From CAITSH01 sp945892985 (lineage in GTDB: Bacteria; Pseudomonadota; Gammaproteobacteria; Burkholderiales; SG8-39): a stretch of 47,441 bases of DNA. Where the stretch lies: assembly GCA_945892985.1 (NCBI GenBank), contig CAMDDU010000033.1:1-47441 (forward strand). The letters run 5' to 3'. Both the position numbers and the translations under genes were made by a program. Below the pieces are notes generated by a model. It was not told where the DNA came from. It was given only the letters and a program-made list of their open reading frames with translations, and ran no database searches. Position 1 is the stretch's first letter. The number at the start of each line of letters is the position of its first letter. This document shows positions 1 to 8,599 of this stretch, one piece after another.

Positions 1-1
1 A

Positions 2-133
2 GATCGCAACCTGATCGAACGCTTCTTCGCGCGCATCAAGCACTTTCGGCGTGTTGCCACGCGATACGAAAAACTCGATCCCCACTATATGGCCTTCTTG
101 CATCTGGTCTGCACCTTCGTCTGGCTCGCTTGA
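2..133 (+). mobile_element. C-terminal end of an IS5-family transposase (cut by window edge)
   Basis: The frame is open from the window edge to a TGA at 131-133 and gives 43 residues. The start, DRNLIERFFARIKHFRR, followed by ATRYEKL, is the conserved tail of IS5-family DDE transposases, where the E of NLIERFF is the last catalytic acid. The rest of the transposase and the left inverted repeat lie outside the window, so I cannot say whether the element is intact. I see no clear terminal inverted repeat just after the stop. It marks the left part of the window as mobile-element territory. Confidence 0.75.
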
Positions 134-264
134 ATGTCAACAGCCCCTAGCATTTCCTGTATCGGTAACTAGCGTCCACTCAGCACGTACAGTCCAAGAC
201 AGAATCAATAGCATTGAACCCAGCAATAACCGTGTCATTCGCCCCCCCTCTGCTTATTCCTGCT

Positions 265-723
265 TTACACCGAATACCCCGGCAGCACCGCAACAAGTTC
301 CCGGATGATCTGTTCCTGTGCCGGGACAAAACTGATACTACCCCCTGCTCCTGCGAACTTCACCTGAGCGGCCCATAACTCCTTATTGCGCGTCGATACC
401 CTGTTCCGAATGTCCAGATCACGCGCCACGTCCTCACCATAGAGCACCGTTACCAACTCGACCAGCAGTTCAGGCGGTACGTGCTTGACCCGCAGGTTGC
501 CTGAGTACACAGACAAGAGTGCTAAGATATTTTTAGTTTCTGGCGCAGGCGGCATACGCTCAAACAACGTACTGCACACCCACGCTACGTGCCCGGGCCA
601 CCGGCCACCCCACTCTTCATACACCTGCGCCTTGCGATACCGCTTAATGATCTTGTAGCAAGCCCGTTCTTTTGCACTGGGCGCGGTAGGTACGGGCTGA
701 GTCGTGATAGAGGAGGAGGTCAT
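265..723 (-). CDS. Hypothetical protein, 152 aa
   Basis: I do not recognise this protein. It is soluble, with no signal peptide or membrane segment. It has a basic N-terminal third (KIIKRYRKAQVYEEWGGRW) and a more hydrophobic, helix-like middle (ELLVELVTVLYGEDVARDLD). A GAGGGGG stretch about 10 bases before the ATG at 723 could be its ribosome binding site. It lies between a transposase tail and non-coding DNA, and 15 bp downstream of a cysteine-cluster ORF on the same strand, so it is probably cargo of an island beside tRNA-Phe. No function can be assigned. Confidence 0.5.
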   Translation of the reverse strand: MTSSSITTQPVPTAPSAKERACYKIIKRYRKAQVYEEWGGRWPGHVAWVCSTLFERMPPAPETKNILALLSVYSGNLRVKHVPPELLVELVTVLYGEDVARDLDIRNRVSTRNKELWAAQVKFAGAGGSISFVPAQEQIIRELVAVLPGYSV

Positions 724-738
724 GCGCGCAATGCCCCC

Positions 739-942
739 TCAGATAGTCAAGGCTGTCGCCAAGCCTTCATATCGCACCGCGTCACCGTTAAAACATCTAC
801 GGCATTTGACGCACGTCCCCGAAATATCTTCCTTTTTGTTTAGCGGGCAGATGATCTCTTTATCGAATCGCTTTAGCCCCCCCGACGGGCCGCAAGTTGG
901 AATAAATCCCCCTGAGTCGTGTCGTGAGCCTACACAATGCAA
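739..942 (-). CDS. Possible small cysteine-cluster ORF or gene remnant
   Basis: The open frame gives up to 67 residues from a TTG at 942; the true start is uncertain and no good ribosome site is visible. Its centre carries IICPLNKK, then GTCVKCRRCF, a four-cysteine cluster. This spacing resembles the C-terminal cysteine motif of phage and plasmid proteins of the gene-product-88 type (CP..., CxxCxxC), which is a weak resemblance made from memory. It ends 15 bp before the hypothetical gene starting at 723 and could share a transcript with it. It may equally be the tail of a broken gene or a chance frame. Confidence 0.25.
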   Translation of the reverse strand: MHCVGSRHDSGGFIPTCGPSGGLKRFDKEIICPLNKKEDISGTCVKCRRCFNGDAVRYEGLATALTI

Positions 943-1484
943 TCTTGAATGTTCAGAGGCTCACAGGATGAGCCATACCCCCTCAGCCGAGTTTCTATTT
1001 GAATTTTTATATACCCCCCCCCAGCTAGACGATTTGCAAAACGATGGGGGGCCTTTCCTATATCGATGGGGGTGGGGTCCCCCTTGTAAAACATTGGACA
1101 AGTCTCTACCGCTTTTTACAATTAAGCGAGACAAACAGTGGTCCTACCTTTCGCGTAAAGACCCGGGCCTAAACGGTGGGTACGGGTACAGTGGGGTGTG
1201 AGTTGCAGGATTTACCGACTCGTTCGTGCAAAAGCCAGCGCAGAGGCCGCGACGGGACTCCTGAACACACAGCGGGGTTGCCCCGGGAGTGGTGGGGTCG
1301 GACTTGCAGGATTTGGCTTGGGGGAGGCCTCTGCGTTCTTGACGAACGGAGCTGGAGTACTAAGGGGTTTCGGGCACGTCTTAACCCGTCAACACCATCT
1401 AACCGAATTGCCTACATCACGCCTACATGCAATAGGTTAACTAGCCTGTTCGAGACAGGCGACGTAGTAACTAGTTGTTTTTAT
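943..1484. other. Non-coding or decayed DNA next to tRNA-Phe
   Basis: No convincing gene here. The stretch has several C and G homopolymer runs, including nine C at 1014-1022. It also has an inverted pair CGCAGAGGCC (near 1238-1247) and GGCCTCTGCG (near 1326-1335), and a twice-occurring TTGCAGGATTT (near 1203 and 1304). It lies directly 3' of the tRNA-Phe gene and looks like degraded island DNA. I see no tRNA 3'-end duplicate that would mark an attachment site. Confidence 0.4.
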
Positions 1485-1560
1485 TGGTGGCCAGGGACGG
1501 AATTGAACCGCCGACACGCGGATTTTCAATCCGCTGCTCTACCAACTGAGCTACCTGGCC
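1485..1560 (-). tRNA. tRNA-Phe (anticodon GAA)
   Basis: Read on the minus strand, the 76 bases fold into a full cloverleaf. The acceptor stem is GGCCAGG/CCTGGCC. The D arm holds AGCTCAGTTGGTAGAGC. The anticodon stem GCGGA/TCCGC encloses the loop TTGAAAA, which places GAA as anticodon. The T arm holds GGTTCAATTCC, and CCA is encoded. All arms pair, so the gene should be functional. Its 3' end points towards the transposase-bearing left end of the window, the usual side for integrated elements. Confidence 0.97.
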
Positions 1561-1727
1561 GTCTTTGTGATTGGCCTCTCAGAACGAAGAGACGCGCAAA
1601 GGACGCCAGATTATACGGGAAACCCCCGGCCCAGCCAAGACTGAATTGGCGCAGTGGGCGCAAATCCCCTCGCGGACTGCGCGACACCGCGCGGCGGACT
1701 GGAGCCCCGACCTAGCGTTTATCCCGA

Positions 1728-2435
1728 TCAATATCGCTGGCTTTCCAGCAAACGTTGCGAAGCTGCCGCTTCGATCAATGCAGCAGTACTGCGCATCCCT
1801 TGCGCCATGGCCCTAGTTTGCAGCACCTGAAATAATTGCGCGGTCGCCAAGGCATCCGCAAACGCGTTATGCCTGCTTATGTTGACGATACCGAAAACAT
1901 CCATCCATTCATCCAGGCTCTTGCGCATTTTGGCGCGACCCTGCTCGATCGCTGGCGCAAGCCATGCGAGATCAATCCAGGATCGGTGACATCGCTCCCC
2001 CAGATATCTTCGCGTCGCCTTGGCGATCATCACCTCATCAAATGGCGAGTGATAGCCTATCAAGGGCGCCTTACCAAGGTATTCAAGAAAAGCGAGCAGA
2101 ACCTCACACGGATCATTTGCCGCAGTTTGTTCGGAACCACCTATGCCATGCACAATAATATTGTCATCGCTGCTCGCCTTATCCTGCCGAAGCACCGAGT
2201 AAAAACTGTCGGCATATACGATGCGCGAATCCATAATAGCCACCGCGCCTATGGCGATAAGACGGTCCCGATGCACGTCCAGTCCGCTCGACTCGACATC
2301 GACGGCGACATAACGCCGCGGCTGCTGCGATGAACCCAGATCCGGCTCGTCAAGGGAGCGCCACGCATCGAGACGACGCCCTTGCTCGGGCGACAAGCGC
2401 ACCTTCCTCCCGAAGATCCATCCGATCGGATTCAT
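1728..2435 (-). CDS. DEDDh-type 3'-5' exonuclease (DnaQ-like)
   Basis: This 235-residue protein belongs to the DnaQ-like exonuclease superfamily, which removes nucleotides from 3' ends using two metal ions. The first motif is VAVDVESSG, with D46 and E48. The second is near GYHSPFDE. The third is HNAFADA near residues 189-195, with the His and Asp of the DEDDh class. It has no polymerase or BRCT domain, so it is a free-standing exonuclease rather than the polymerase III epsilon subunit. Its start overlaps the stop of the upstream cNMP/CBS/DUF294 gene by 4 bp (ATGA). This pairing is common in proteobacteria near acetate/solute symporter genes, so the two are translationally coupled. Confidence 0.85.
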   Translation of the reverse strand: MNPIGWIFGRKVRLSPEQGRRLDAWRSLDEPDLGSSQQPRRYVAVDVESSGLDVHRDRLIAIGAVAIMDSRIVYADSFYSVLRQDKASSDDNIIVHGIGGSEQTAANDPCEVLLAFLEYLGKAPLIGYHSPFDEVMIAKATRRYLGERCHRSWIDLAWLAPAIEQGRAKMRKSLDEWMDVFGIVNISRHNAFADALATAQLFQVLQTRAMAQGMRSTAALIEAAASQRLLESQRY

Positions 2436-4324
2436 AGTTGATAGTCGAGAGACAAGCGGGACTGTAGTTTGCGCGCTTGCAAAAAGGCCTCCTTCAAGAT
2501 GCGCCGGTCGAGGTCATTCAGCCCGTCCGGTGCGATCCGGTTGGCATGCACGTCGTTTTGCGGACGCGCGTGCTGGTGCCGCAGACGAAGCAACAAAATA
2601 AAATGGTAGGCGTCCACGATCGCGTCCATCTCCGCCCTGGGAATGCGCACAGCTTCCCCGGCCAATCGAAGCCGCATCGCGGTATTAGTCTGGTCCTGAC
2701 CGCCAGCAAGTGCGTAAATTCTTGCCGCATCGACAAACAGGCGCGCCCCCTGCGCCTTGAGGTCAATGGTGTCGGGCTCCCCATCACCGCCGGAAGTGAC
2801 AAAACCGGTGAAAAAGCCAAGCGGAGGACGCGACTCCAGCGCGTTCTGTGCCATCGCCCGCAAAAAGCGCTGGTCACCCTTGACTTTGGCGTTCAACCAG
2901 GCACGCAAGCGGTTGGCCAGGTCTTCGTCACCCCACAGTGCGCGAAAATCATAAAAGATGGACGAGTGGAGCAGGGCCTGCGGCAGCGGATTGCGTATCC
3001 ACTCGCCAAACCTGGCTTGCCACTCGTCTAGGCTGAGGCACCATTGCGGATTCCCCGCCATGATGCCGCCCTTGCACAATGGAAAGCCGCATTGATCGAG
3101 CGCTTGGTTGACCGCTTGCGCAAAGGGCAGCAGGCGTTCGCGTATCTGTTCGGGCGGCCCATTTGCAGTAAAAATAATGCCGTTGTCCTGATCGGTGGCA
3201 AGCGTCTGCTCCAGACGCCCCTCGCTGCCCAGTGCGATCCAGCAAAAATTTAGTTCGCCCAGGTCGTGCTTGAGCGCCTCGAGTTCGAGAACGCGGCAAC
3301 CGAGCTTGTCGTTGAGCGTGGCGATGATGCGCGCAAGATGCTCCGCGCCCATTCCCTGGGCGATCATGTTGTGCGCCATGGCGCGGATGTCGGTGGCGAT
3401 ACGGACGAGGTCGGGCAGGTCTGCGGCCGCCCTGATTGAATGAATGATGTCGCGTATGCTGGTGCGCTGCAGGGCGAACAGCGCGCGCTCGGACACCACG
3501 CCGAGCAGCCTGCCGCCCTCCTCCACCAGCACATGCCGTATTCCCATTTCAGCCATGAGCACCGCCGCCTCCGCGGCGCTCGCCGACGCAGGCAGGCTCT
3601 TGGGCGCGGGCGTCATATAGTTTTCGATGGCGCGCTCCAGGTCCAGCCCCCCCGCCACGGTGTGCCTGAACAAGTCCCGCTCGGTAAAAATACCCACGGG
3701 CGAACCGCTGCCGTCCACCACCACGATGGAACCGACATTGCCCTTCCACATGCCCTGCAGGGCATTACGCAGGCTTTCCCCCGGCGGGCAAACCAGCGGC
3801 ATCCCGCGCACCAATTCGCGCAGGAAAGCATTCATCGGCTGCCGCCCGGCGGATTGCTCGGCGTAAAAGGCCTGCAGTTGCGCATAAGACTGCTGCAGCA
3901 GCGTGCTTACACGACTGTTGCAAAAGGCCTGAAACGAGGGGCTGCGGCGCGCCAGCTCTTCAATCGTGTCAACGTCCGCTTCGTAGCAGAAACTGTCTTT
4001 GACGGCCGTATAGACGTGCCGGGCCGGACGCCTGCCGATCACCGCAGCAAGCGGGAAGCATTCGCCGCTCGAGTATTCGACGGTATTTGCACCCGGCGTA
4101 TCGCCATCGGCCTCGGAACTGCATACCAGGCCGCGCTGGACGACATAGAGCGCGGTCGCGATGCCGTGCTCCGGTGCGGCGACCCGCCTGCCTTTGGCAA
4201 AATAGGCCAGCTTGAGCCGACCCGCCAGAAACAGCAGGGACTCCCGGTCCATCCGGTCGAATGGCGCATGTCGACGCAGTAGTTCAACGGTTGCATCCAA
4301 CACCACCTGCGGCGCTCCAGTCAT
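2432..4324 (-). CDS. cNMP-binding / CBS-pair / DUF294 nucleotidyltransferase-like signalling protein
   Basis: The 630 residues hold a cyclic-nucleotide-binding-like domain (about 10-140), a CBS pair (about 175-290, with GIFTERDLF and GVVSERALF), and a DUF294 nucleotidyltransferase-like domain with GSEGRLEQTLATDQDN (about 366-381). A C-terminal helical DUF294_C region follows. The GS...D.D pattern matches the GlnD-like nucleotidyltransferase fold. The family is thought to sense adenylates or nucleotides and regulate a partner, but the substrate is unknown. It forms an operon with the exonuclease downstream and lies near the DUF4212/symporter pair, the usual genomic setting. Regulation of acetate or other solute uptake is inference from that context. 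Confidence 0.88.
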   Translation of the reverse strand: MTGAPQVVLDATVELLRRHAPFDRMDRESLLFLAGRLKLAYFAKGRRVAAPEHGIATALYVVQRGLVCSSEADGDTPGANTVEYSSGECFPLAAVIGRRPARHVYTAVKDSFCYEADVDTIEELARRSPSFQAFCNSRVSTLLQQSYAQLQAFYAEQSAGRQPMNAFLRELVRGMPLVCPPGESLRNALQGMWKGNVGSIVVVDGSGSPVGIFTERDLFRHTVAGGLDLERAIENYMTPAPKSLPASASAAEAAVLMAEMGIRHVLVEEGGRLLGVVSERALFALQRTSIRDIIHSIRAAADLPDLVRIATDIRAMAHNMIAQGMGAEHLARIIATLNDKLGCRVLELEALKHDLGELNFCWIALGSEGRLEQTLATDQDNGIIFTANGPPEQIRERLLPFAQAVNQALDQCGFPLCKGGIMAGNPQWCLSLDEWQARFGEWIRNPLPQALLHSSIFYDFRALWGDEDLANRLRAWLNAKVKGDQRFLRAMAQNALESRPPLGFFTGFVTSGGDGEPDTIDLKAQGARLFVDAARIYALAGGQDQTNTAMRLRLAGEAVRIPRAEMDAIVDAYHFILLLRLRHQHARPQNDVHANRIAPDGLNDLDRRILKEAFLQARKLQSRLSLDYQL

Positions 4325-4470
4325 GCCTGTCCTCCCGTCTCCACCAATTACCGCTTGGGGGCTGTATTGCCGATAGCGCAGCCGCCTTCCAGTATAAGGT
4401 CGATGCGGCGCGAACCTGCGTTACCGCCACAATCTTGAGGTTTGCGGCTAACTCGCGCATTATCGGCCAG

Positions 4471-4839
4471 ATGGAACCCGCCGACAGCATCCGCCGTCTG
4501 GGCTTCGCTCGCTGGTACGAGCGCCGCCTGATCGAGGCGCACGTCTGGCTCATTACCGCGCTTTTTTGCGTGATCGCAATCGCGGCCTGCATGGAAGAGC
4601 TGAACTTTCGCGGATCCATCGCGCGACTGCTCATCTATGTCACTGTTGTCCTCGCCTCGGCGGCGATCGGCCTCTATTCCCTGATGCGTTACAAGGAAAT
4701 TCTGATTGAGGCCGAATGGCTTGGCGAGCACGCCACTTGCCACGGCTGCGGCGCCTATGCCCGCTTCAGGCTGATCTCAGCCTCGCAGGTCCGTTGCCGC
4801 AAATGTGCCAACGAGTGGTGCCTGATCGACTCCGGCTGA
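4471..4839 (+). CDS. Small membrane protein with a C-terminal zinc ribbon
   Basis: The 122-residue product starts at MEPADSIRRLGF; the frame is open further upstream, but that part overlaps the start of the divergent gene and looks non-coding. Two membrane helices (about residues 25-45 and 53-75) precede a cytoplasmic tail. The tail has CHGC and CRKC about 20 residues apart, a rubredoxin-like zinc ribbon. I do not recognise a named family. It is divergent from the DUF294 gene and could share its control region. No function is assigned. Confidence 0.6.
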   Translation: MEPADSIRRLGFARWYERRLIEAHVWLITALFCVIAIAACMEELNFRGSIARLLIYVTVVLASAAIGLYSLMRYKEILIEAEWLGEHATCHGCGAYARFRLISASQVRCRKCANEWCLIDSG

Positions 4840-4895
4840 GCAAGCCTTCTTGTCTTCCCGGGCGCCGATCTCATCCTTGCTTCGCTCTAGGGGCG

Positions 4896-5189
4896 TCAGG
4901 ACGCCGCCGGCGTATTTTCGAGTACGATTTTGATCTTCATCACCGTCAGCCCCAACCACAATACAGTCAGAAAGAAAAATGCAACCATGCCAAGGTGCCC
5001 GTCGAGAACAAAGCGCGGCGTGATCCAGCGGGTCACCTTCATTACGGGCAGGGTGAGCGTCTTGAAAATGCCGTAGACCGCATTCTGGTCACGCTTGGCG
5101 CCGGTGAGCAGGTAAAGCACGCCTTGCCCTATCATGGCCACCGCGGCCACCTCGGTCAGCGCCTTGAGAATCACTATAATCTCGTACAT
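4896..5189 (-). CDS. Small integral membrane protein, 97 aa, unknown function
   Basis: The likely start is MYEIIVILKALTE at 5189; the frame extends eight residues further upstream, into the 5' region of the divergent TPR gene. There are about two to three hydrophobic helices (AAVAMIGQGVLYLL near the start, MVAFFFLTVLWLGLTVM near the end) around a basic central segment (VMKVTRWITPRF). This gene and the TPR gene at 5213 are divergently transcribed from almost the same point, so their promoters must overlap each other's 5' ends. Similar short proteins occur next to TPR genes in betaproteobacteria, but I know of no function. Confidence 0.65.
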   Translation of the reverse strand: MYEIIVILKALTEVAAVAMIGQGVLYLLTGAKRDQNAVYGIFKTLTLPVMKVTRWITPRFVLDGHLGMVAFFFLTVLWLGLTVMKIKIVLENTPAAS

Positions 5190-5212
5190 TGAATTCACCC
5201 GGGAATGACGCA

Positions 5213-5797
5213 ATGGAACATTGGCTATTCTACCTCCGTGCCCACCTGCTTGAGGCCTTGGGGTTCGCGCAAAGATCGATCACATCCTACCAGGCAGCGC
5301 TACGGATAAAACCGCAGTTTCACCGCTGCTCGAACCGCATCGCATACATCCTGGCAGGCCTCGGACGCTACGCCGAGGCGGAGCCCTATTTTCTCACTGT
5401 GCTTGCCGCCGATCCGGGCAATGCCTCGGCGCATTTCAACCTGGGCTATACCTATGACAAGCGCGGCGAGTTTGAACAGGCGATCCGGGCTTTCAGCGAA
5501 GCGACCCGCCTGCATCCAAAGCTCGATCGCGCATGGTATGGACTGGGGCTTTCTCACGCCGCCCTGGGGCAGCACGATAGGGCGGCAAACGCACTCCGCG
5601 AGGCCGCCACGCTGCAGCCGATGAATCCGCACGCGTGGTACCAACTGGGCATGGCCTATCACACGCTGCAAGATCGGGACAAGATGGACGCGGTGGTCAT
5701 GCACCTGCTTCGCTTCGATCCAAAAATAACACGCCAGTTGATTCGTGATGCAAAGCGCAGCGATCTTGATTATCTGGTGAAGGATCTCGCGGCCTGA
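5213..5797 (+). CDS. Tetratricopeptide-repeat protein
   Basis: The product has 194 residues and no signal peptide. It has at least three consecutive TPR units, for example AEPYFLTVLAADPGNASAHF, EQAIRAFSEATRLHPKLDRA and AANALREAATLQPMNPHAW. The 34-residue period and the W-LG-Y-G-A-F-A-P pattern are clear. TPR arrays are protein-protein scaffolds, and the partner cannot be read from sequence. The start chosen is MEHWLFYLRAHL at 5213; an upstream GTG/TTG-type start overlapping the divergent membrane gene is less likely. It lies convergent to the symporter, with a terminator between them. Confidence 0.85.
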   Translation: MEHWLFYLRAHLLEALGFAQRSITSYQAALRIKPQFHRCSNRIAYILAGLGRYAEAEPYFLTVLAADPGNASAHFNLGYTYDKRGEFEQAIRAFSEATRLHPKLDRAWYGLGLSHAALGQHDRAANALREAATLQPMNPHAWYQLGMAYHTLQDRDKMDAVVMHLLRFDPKITRQLIRDAKRSDLDYLVKDLAA

Positions 5798-5857
5798 CCG
5801 ACAGCCCCTGGCGACCCTTGCCCACTCCTTGCGGGAACACAGACCCCGCAAAAACAC

Positions 5858-5875
5858 AGCCCGCCGAAGCGGGCT
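5858..5875. terminator. Bidirectional intrinsic terminator between TPR gene and symporter
   Basis: A perfect 7-bp stem AGCCCGC/GCGGGCT encloses a CGAA tetraloop. Read on the plus strand it is followed by TTTGTT. Read on the minus strand it is followed by a T-rich TGTGTTTT. It lies between the convergent TPR and symporter stops and can serve both. Confidence 0.75.
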
Positions 5876-5907
5876 TTGTTCGAATCAACACTCCAGAACC
5901 GTGCGGT

Positions 5908-7971
5908 TCAGCTCTTCGCGCCATCGCCCAACAAGTTGGGGTAACGCACATGCTCAACCAGTTCCTGCACTTCCTTTGAAGGCGGCGCAGTCAGCAGGCT
6001 TACGATGACAATGGTGACGATCCCAACCGGCAGGCCGAACATACCGGCCGAGATCGGATTCATGCCAAACCACAGGTCCATCTTAGGTACGCCCATGTTG
6101 ATGAAGAACGGATAGGTGCGCGCCATGTAATAGCCGCACACGCCCAGACCTGCCAACATGCCAATAATCGCGCCCCACTTGTTGGCGCGCTTCCAGAACA
6201 CACCCATCACCAGTGGCGGGAAGAATGCCGAAGCTGCCAACGAGAACGCCGCGCCAACCAGGAACAAGATGTCTCCGGGCTTGAGCGAAGTCACGTAGGC
6301 CGCGATGACCGCCACCACCACCAACAGCACCTTGGAGATCGTAACGCGTTTGGAAGTTGACGACGTCGGGTCGATCATTTTGTAGTACAGGTCATGTGAC
6401 AGGGCGTTCGCTATGGTCAGCAACAAGCCGTCAGCGGTCGAGAGCGCCGCCGCCAGACCGCCTGCCGCAACCAGCCCCGACACAACGTACGGCAGGCCCG
6501 CTATCTCCGGGGTCGCCAGCACGATCAGGTCGCCGCCAATCACCACCTCGGCCCACTGCACAATGCCGTCACCGTTGATATCGGTGATGCTAAGGAGCGT
6601 CGGATCCACCTTCGCCCATGCGGCCGCCCAGGCCGGTAGCGTCGCGAACGAACTGCCAACCAAGTTCGAGAACATGTCGTATTTCGCCAGCACCGCCAGA
6701 CAAGGCGCCGTGAAGTACAGCAAGAAGATGAAGAACAGGGACCAGAACACCGAGACGCGCGCCTCCTGCACGCTGGGCGTGGTGTAGTAGCGCATCAGAA
6801 TGTGCGGCAGCGCCGCGGTGCCGAACATCATGCAGAACACGATGCCGATGAAGTTCCAGCGCGCCACGTTCTGCGCCGCCTCATCCTTGCCCTGGAAAGG
6901 TTCGGCGTGCGCACGGACTGGCGCGGCCCTCGCACCGAGATTCGATTCGCGCGTCCAGCCCGTTTTCGCGGCGGCGGCGTCTTTCGGGTAGCCCGCCAGC
7001 GCTTTTTCTGCTGCGGCGATCTTCGCGCCGTCGCTCGCAGCCTTCGCCGCGGCAACGTTCTCCTCAAGCTTGGCCTTGCCCTCGGCGTACGCCTTGTCCG
7101 GAGCGGCCAGGGCGGCCTTGCCCGCAGCCGCGCGATCGGTGTAGATCTTGCGCACCTCGAGCTCCTTCGGATCGGCGTTGATCTTCTTCTCCAGATCGCC
7201 CACTTTCTGCAGTGTCACGCCATAGGCGATCTGCGGGATCGGGATGCCGGTGTGTTTCATTCCCAGCCAGATCACCGGCGTCATGTAAGCGATGATAAGA
7301 ATGATGTACTGGGCCACTTGCGTCCAGGTCACCGCCTTCATGCCACCCAGCATCGAACAAAACAGGATGCCGCCCAGGCCTACGAACACGCCGATACCGA
7401 ACTCAAGACCGGTGAACCGGCTGGTGATCAGGCCGACGCCGTAGATCTGCGCCACCACATATACGAACGAGCAGACGATCGCGGCAACGACACCGATAGT
7501 GCGCACGATGTTGCCGCCGTAACGCTCGGCAAGAAAGTCCGGAATCGTGAACTGGCCGAACTTGCGCAAGTAGGGGGCAAGAAACAGCGCCACCAGGCAA
7601 TAGCCGCCGGTCCATCCCATCACAAATGCGAGGCCGTCATAGCCGGAAAGGAACAATGTTCCGGCCATGCCGATGAACGAGGCCGCACTCATCCAATCCG
7701 CGCCCGTTGCCATGCCATTGAAGAACGCCGGCACGCGGCGTCCCGCGACATAATATTCGGACACATCGGACGTGCGGCTCATGATGCCGATGCCCGCGTA
7801 CAGGCCGACGGTCGCGAACAGGAACCAGTAGCCAATCCAGGTGCGGGACATGCCCACCTGCTCCGCGATCGCAAGCGCGACCAGAAAGCCGAGGAAGCCC
7901 CCTGTGTACCAAGTGTAGTACTTGGTCAGCTGGGTCTTGAATGCCGAGTGGGCAGTTGTCTGGGTGCTCAT
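5908..7971 (-). CDS. Sodium:solute symporter, ActP-like (VC_2705 subfamily)
   Basis: This 687-residue member of the solute:sodium symporter family most likely takes up acetate or a related short monocarboxylate. About 13 membrane helices are visible, with SSS signatures such as GADWMSAASFIG and GGLAAALSTADGLLLTIANALSHDLY. A hydrophilic Ala/Lys-rich insertion (about residues 245-375) is characteristic of the VC_2705 subfamily and absent from classical E. coli ActP. A loop near residues 463-474 reads DINGDGIVQWAE, matching an EF-hand calcium loop. The start overlaps the DUF4212 stop by 4 bp, so the two are co-translated. The substrate is inferred from family knowledge, not shown. Confidence 0.9.
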   Translation of the reverse strand: MSTQTTAHSAFKTQLTKYYTWYTGGFLGFLVALAIAEQVGMSRTWIGYWFLFATVGLYAGIGIMSRTSDVSEYYVAGRRVPAFFNGMATGADWMSAASFIGMAGTLFLSGYDGLAFVMGWTGGYCLVALFLAPYLRKFGQFTIPDFLAERYGGNIVRTIGVVAAIVCSFVYVVAQIYGVGLITSRFTGLEFGIGVFVGLGGILFCSMLGGMKAVTWTQVAQYIILIIAYMTPVIWLGMKHTGIPIPQIAYGVTLQKVGDLEKKINADPKELEVRKIYTDRAAAGKAALAAPDKAYAEGKAKLEENVAAAKAASDGAKIAAAEKALAGYPKDAAAAKTGWTRESNLGARAAPVRAHAEPFQGKDEAAQNVARWNFIGIVFCMMFGTAALPHILMRYYTTPSVQEARVSVFWSLFFIFLLYFTAPCLAVLAKYDMFSNLVGSSFATLPAWAAAWAKVDPTLLSITDINGDGIVQWAEVVIGGDLIVLATPEIAGLPYVVSGLVAAGGLAAALSTADGLLLTIANALSHDLYYKMIDPTSSTSKRVTISKVLLVVVAVIAAYVTSLKPGDILFLVGAAFSLAASAFFPPLVMGVFWKRANKWGAIIGMLAGLGVCGYYMARTYPFFINMGVPKMDLWFGMNPISAGMFGLPVGIVTIVIVSLLTAPPSKEVQELVEHVRYPNLLGDGAKS

Positions 7972-8234
7972 TCGAGATCTCCCTCGTTCACGTTGTATTC
8001 TTTATCAAGCTTGCCCATATACCAGGCGTAGTAGCCGATAATCGCCACATAAATCGCAAGGGAACCCTGCGCCGACATGTAGAACCCGAGCGGAAAGCCA
8101 AAAAAAGTCAGGCTGTTCAACTCGCGTGCGTACCATATCTCGACGAAAGTGACGACGAACCAGAGAGCCAGCAATATTCCCGTAACTACCAGGTTCTTAT
8201 GCCAATACTCGTTATGCTTCTCGGTGAGTTCCAT
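7968..8234 (-). CDS. DUF4212 small subunit of the sodium:solute symporter
   Basis: The product has 88 residues from MELTEKHNEYWHKN at 8234, preceded by GGGGAA as a possible ribosome site; the frame is open further upstream but that part is unlike the family. Two membrane helices (VTGILLALWFVVTFVEIW and FYMSAQGSLAIYVAIIGYY) match the DUF4212 family. Members are almost always encoded directly before a VC_2705-type symporter and probably form a complex with it. The ATG of the symporter lies inside this gene's stop region, so expression is coupled. Confidence 0.9.
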   Translation of the reverse strand: MELTEKHNEYWHKNLVVTGILLALWFVVTFVEIWYARELNSLTFFGFPLGFYMSAQGSLAIYVAIIGYYAWYMGKLDKEYNVNEGDLE

Positions 8235-8495
8235 GGATTCCCCATTAAAAAAACGATACGATGAAGGACGTTTTTTTGAATTGCACTTGCTTGTCCAAAA
8301 CAAAATGTCGTTATGCTAAATACAACAATAACGCATTTTCAGGGAATAGTGCACGCCATCAATGCTGCACCGCAACGGACACGAGGGTGCTGATACTGCG
8401 GCGCCAAGGCGCAAAATTTCGATCCGCCTGAAAAAAAATCCATCTCCGTGACTTGGCACGCACTGTAGGGGCGAGAGGGCATACACATGCGGAAA

Positions 8496-8513
8496 GCCCG
8501 CAGCAACGCGGGC
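8496..8513 (-). terminator. Second hairpin downstream of groEL
   Basis: A perfect GCCCGC stem with a six-base loop, followed on the minus strand by TTTCC. It lies about 8 bp beyond the stronger groEL terminator and may be a backup. Confidence 0.4.
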
Positions 8514-8520
8514 GGAAAAC

Positions 8521-8548
8521 AAAAAACCCGGCCGAAGCCGGGTTTTTT
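8521..8548 (-). terminator. Intrinsic terminator of groESL
   Basis: AAAAAACCCGGC and GCCGGGTTTTTT flank a CGAA loop, giving a perfect GC stem with T runs on both sides. It lies 51 bp after the groEL stop and in the groEL direction has a run of six T. Confidence 0.9.
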
Positions 8549-8599
8549 GATCTTGCTTGATGTTGCTTGATGTTACCTAAGGGCAAGCAGCAGCCGGAC

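Noticed and set aside
6802..8031. 409-residue plus-strand open frame opposite the symporter
   Set aside because: Arg/His-rich antisense of a well-supported membrane protein; no start signal.
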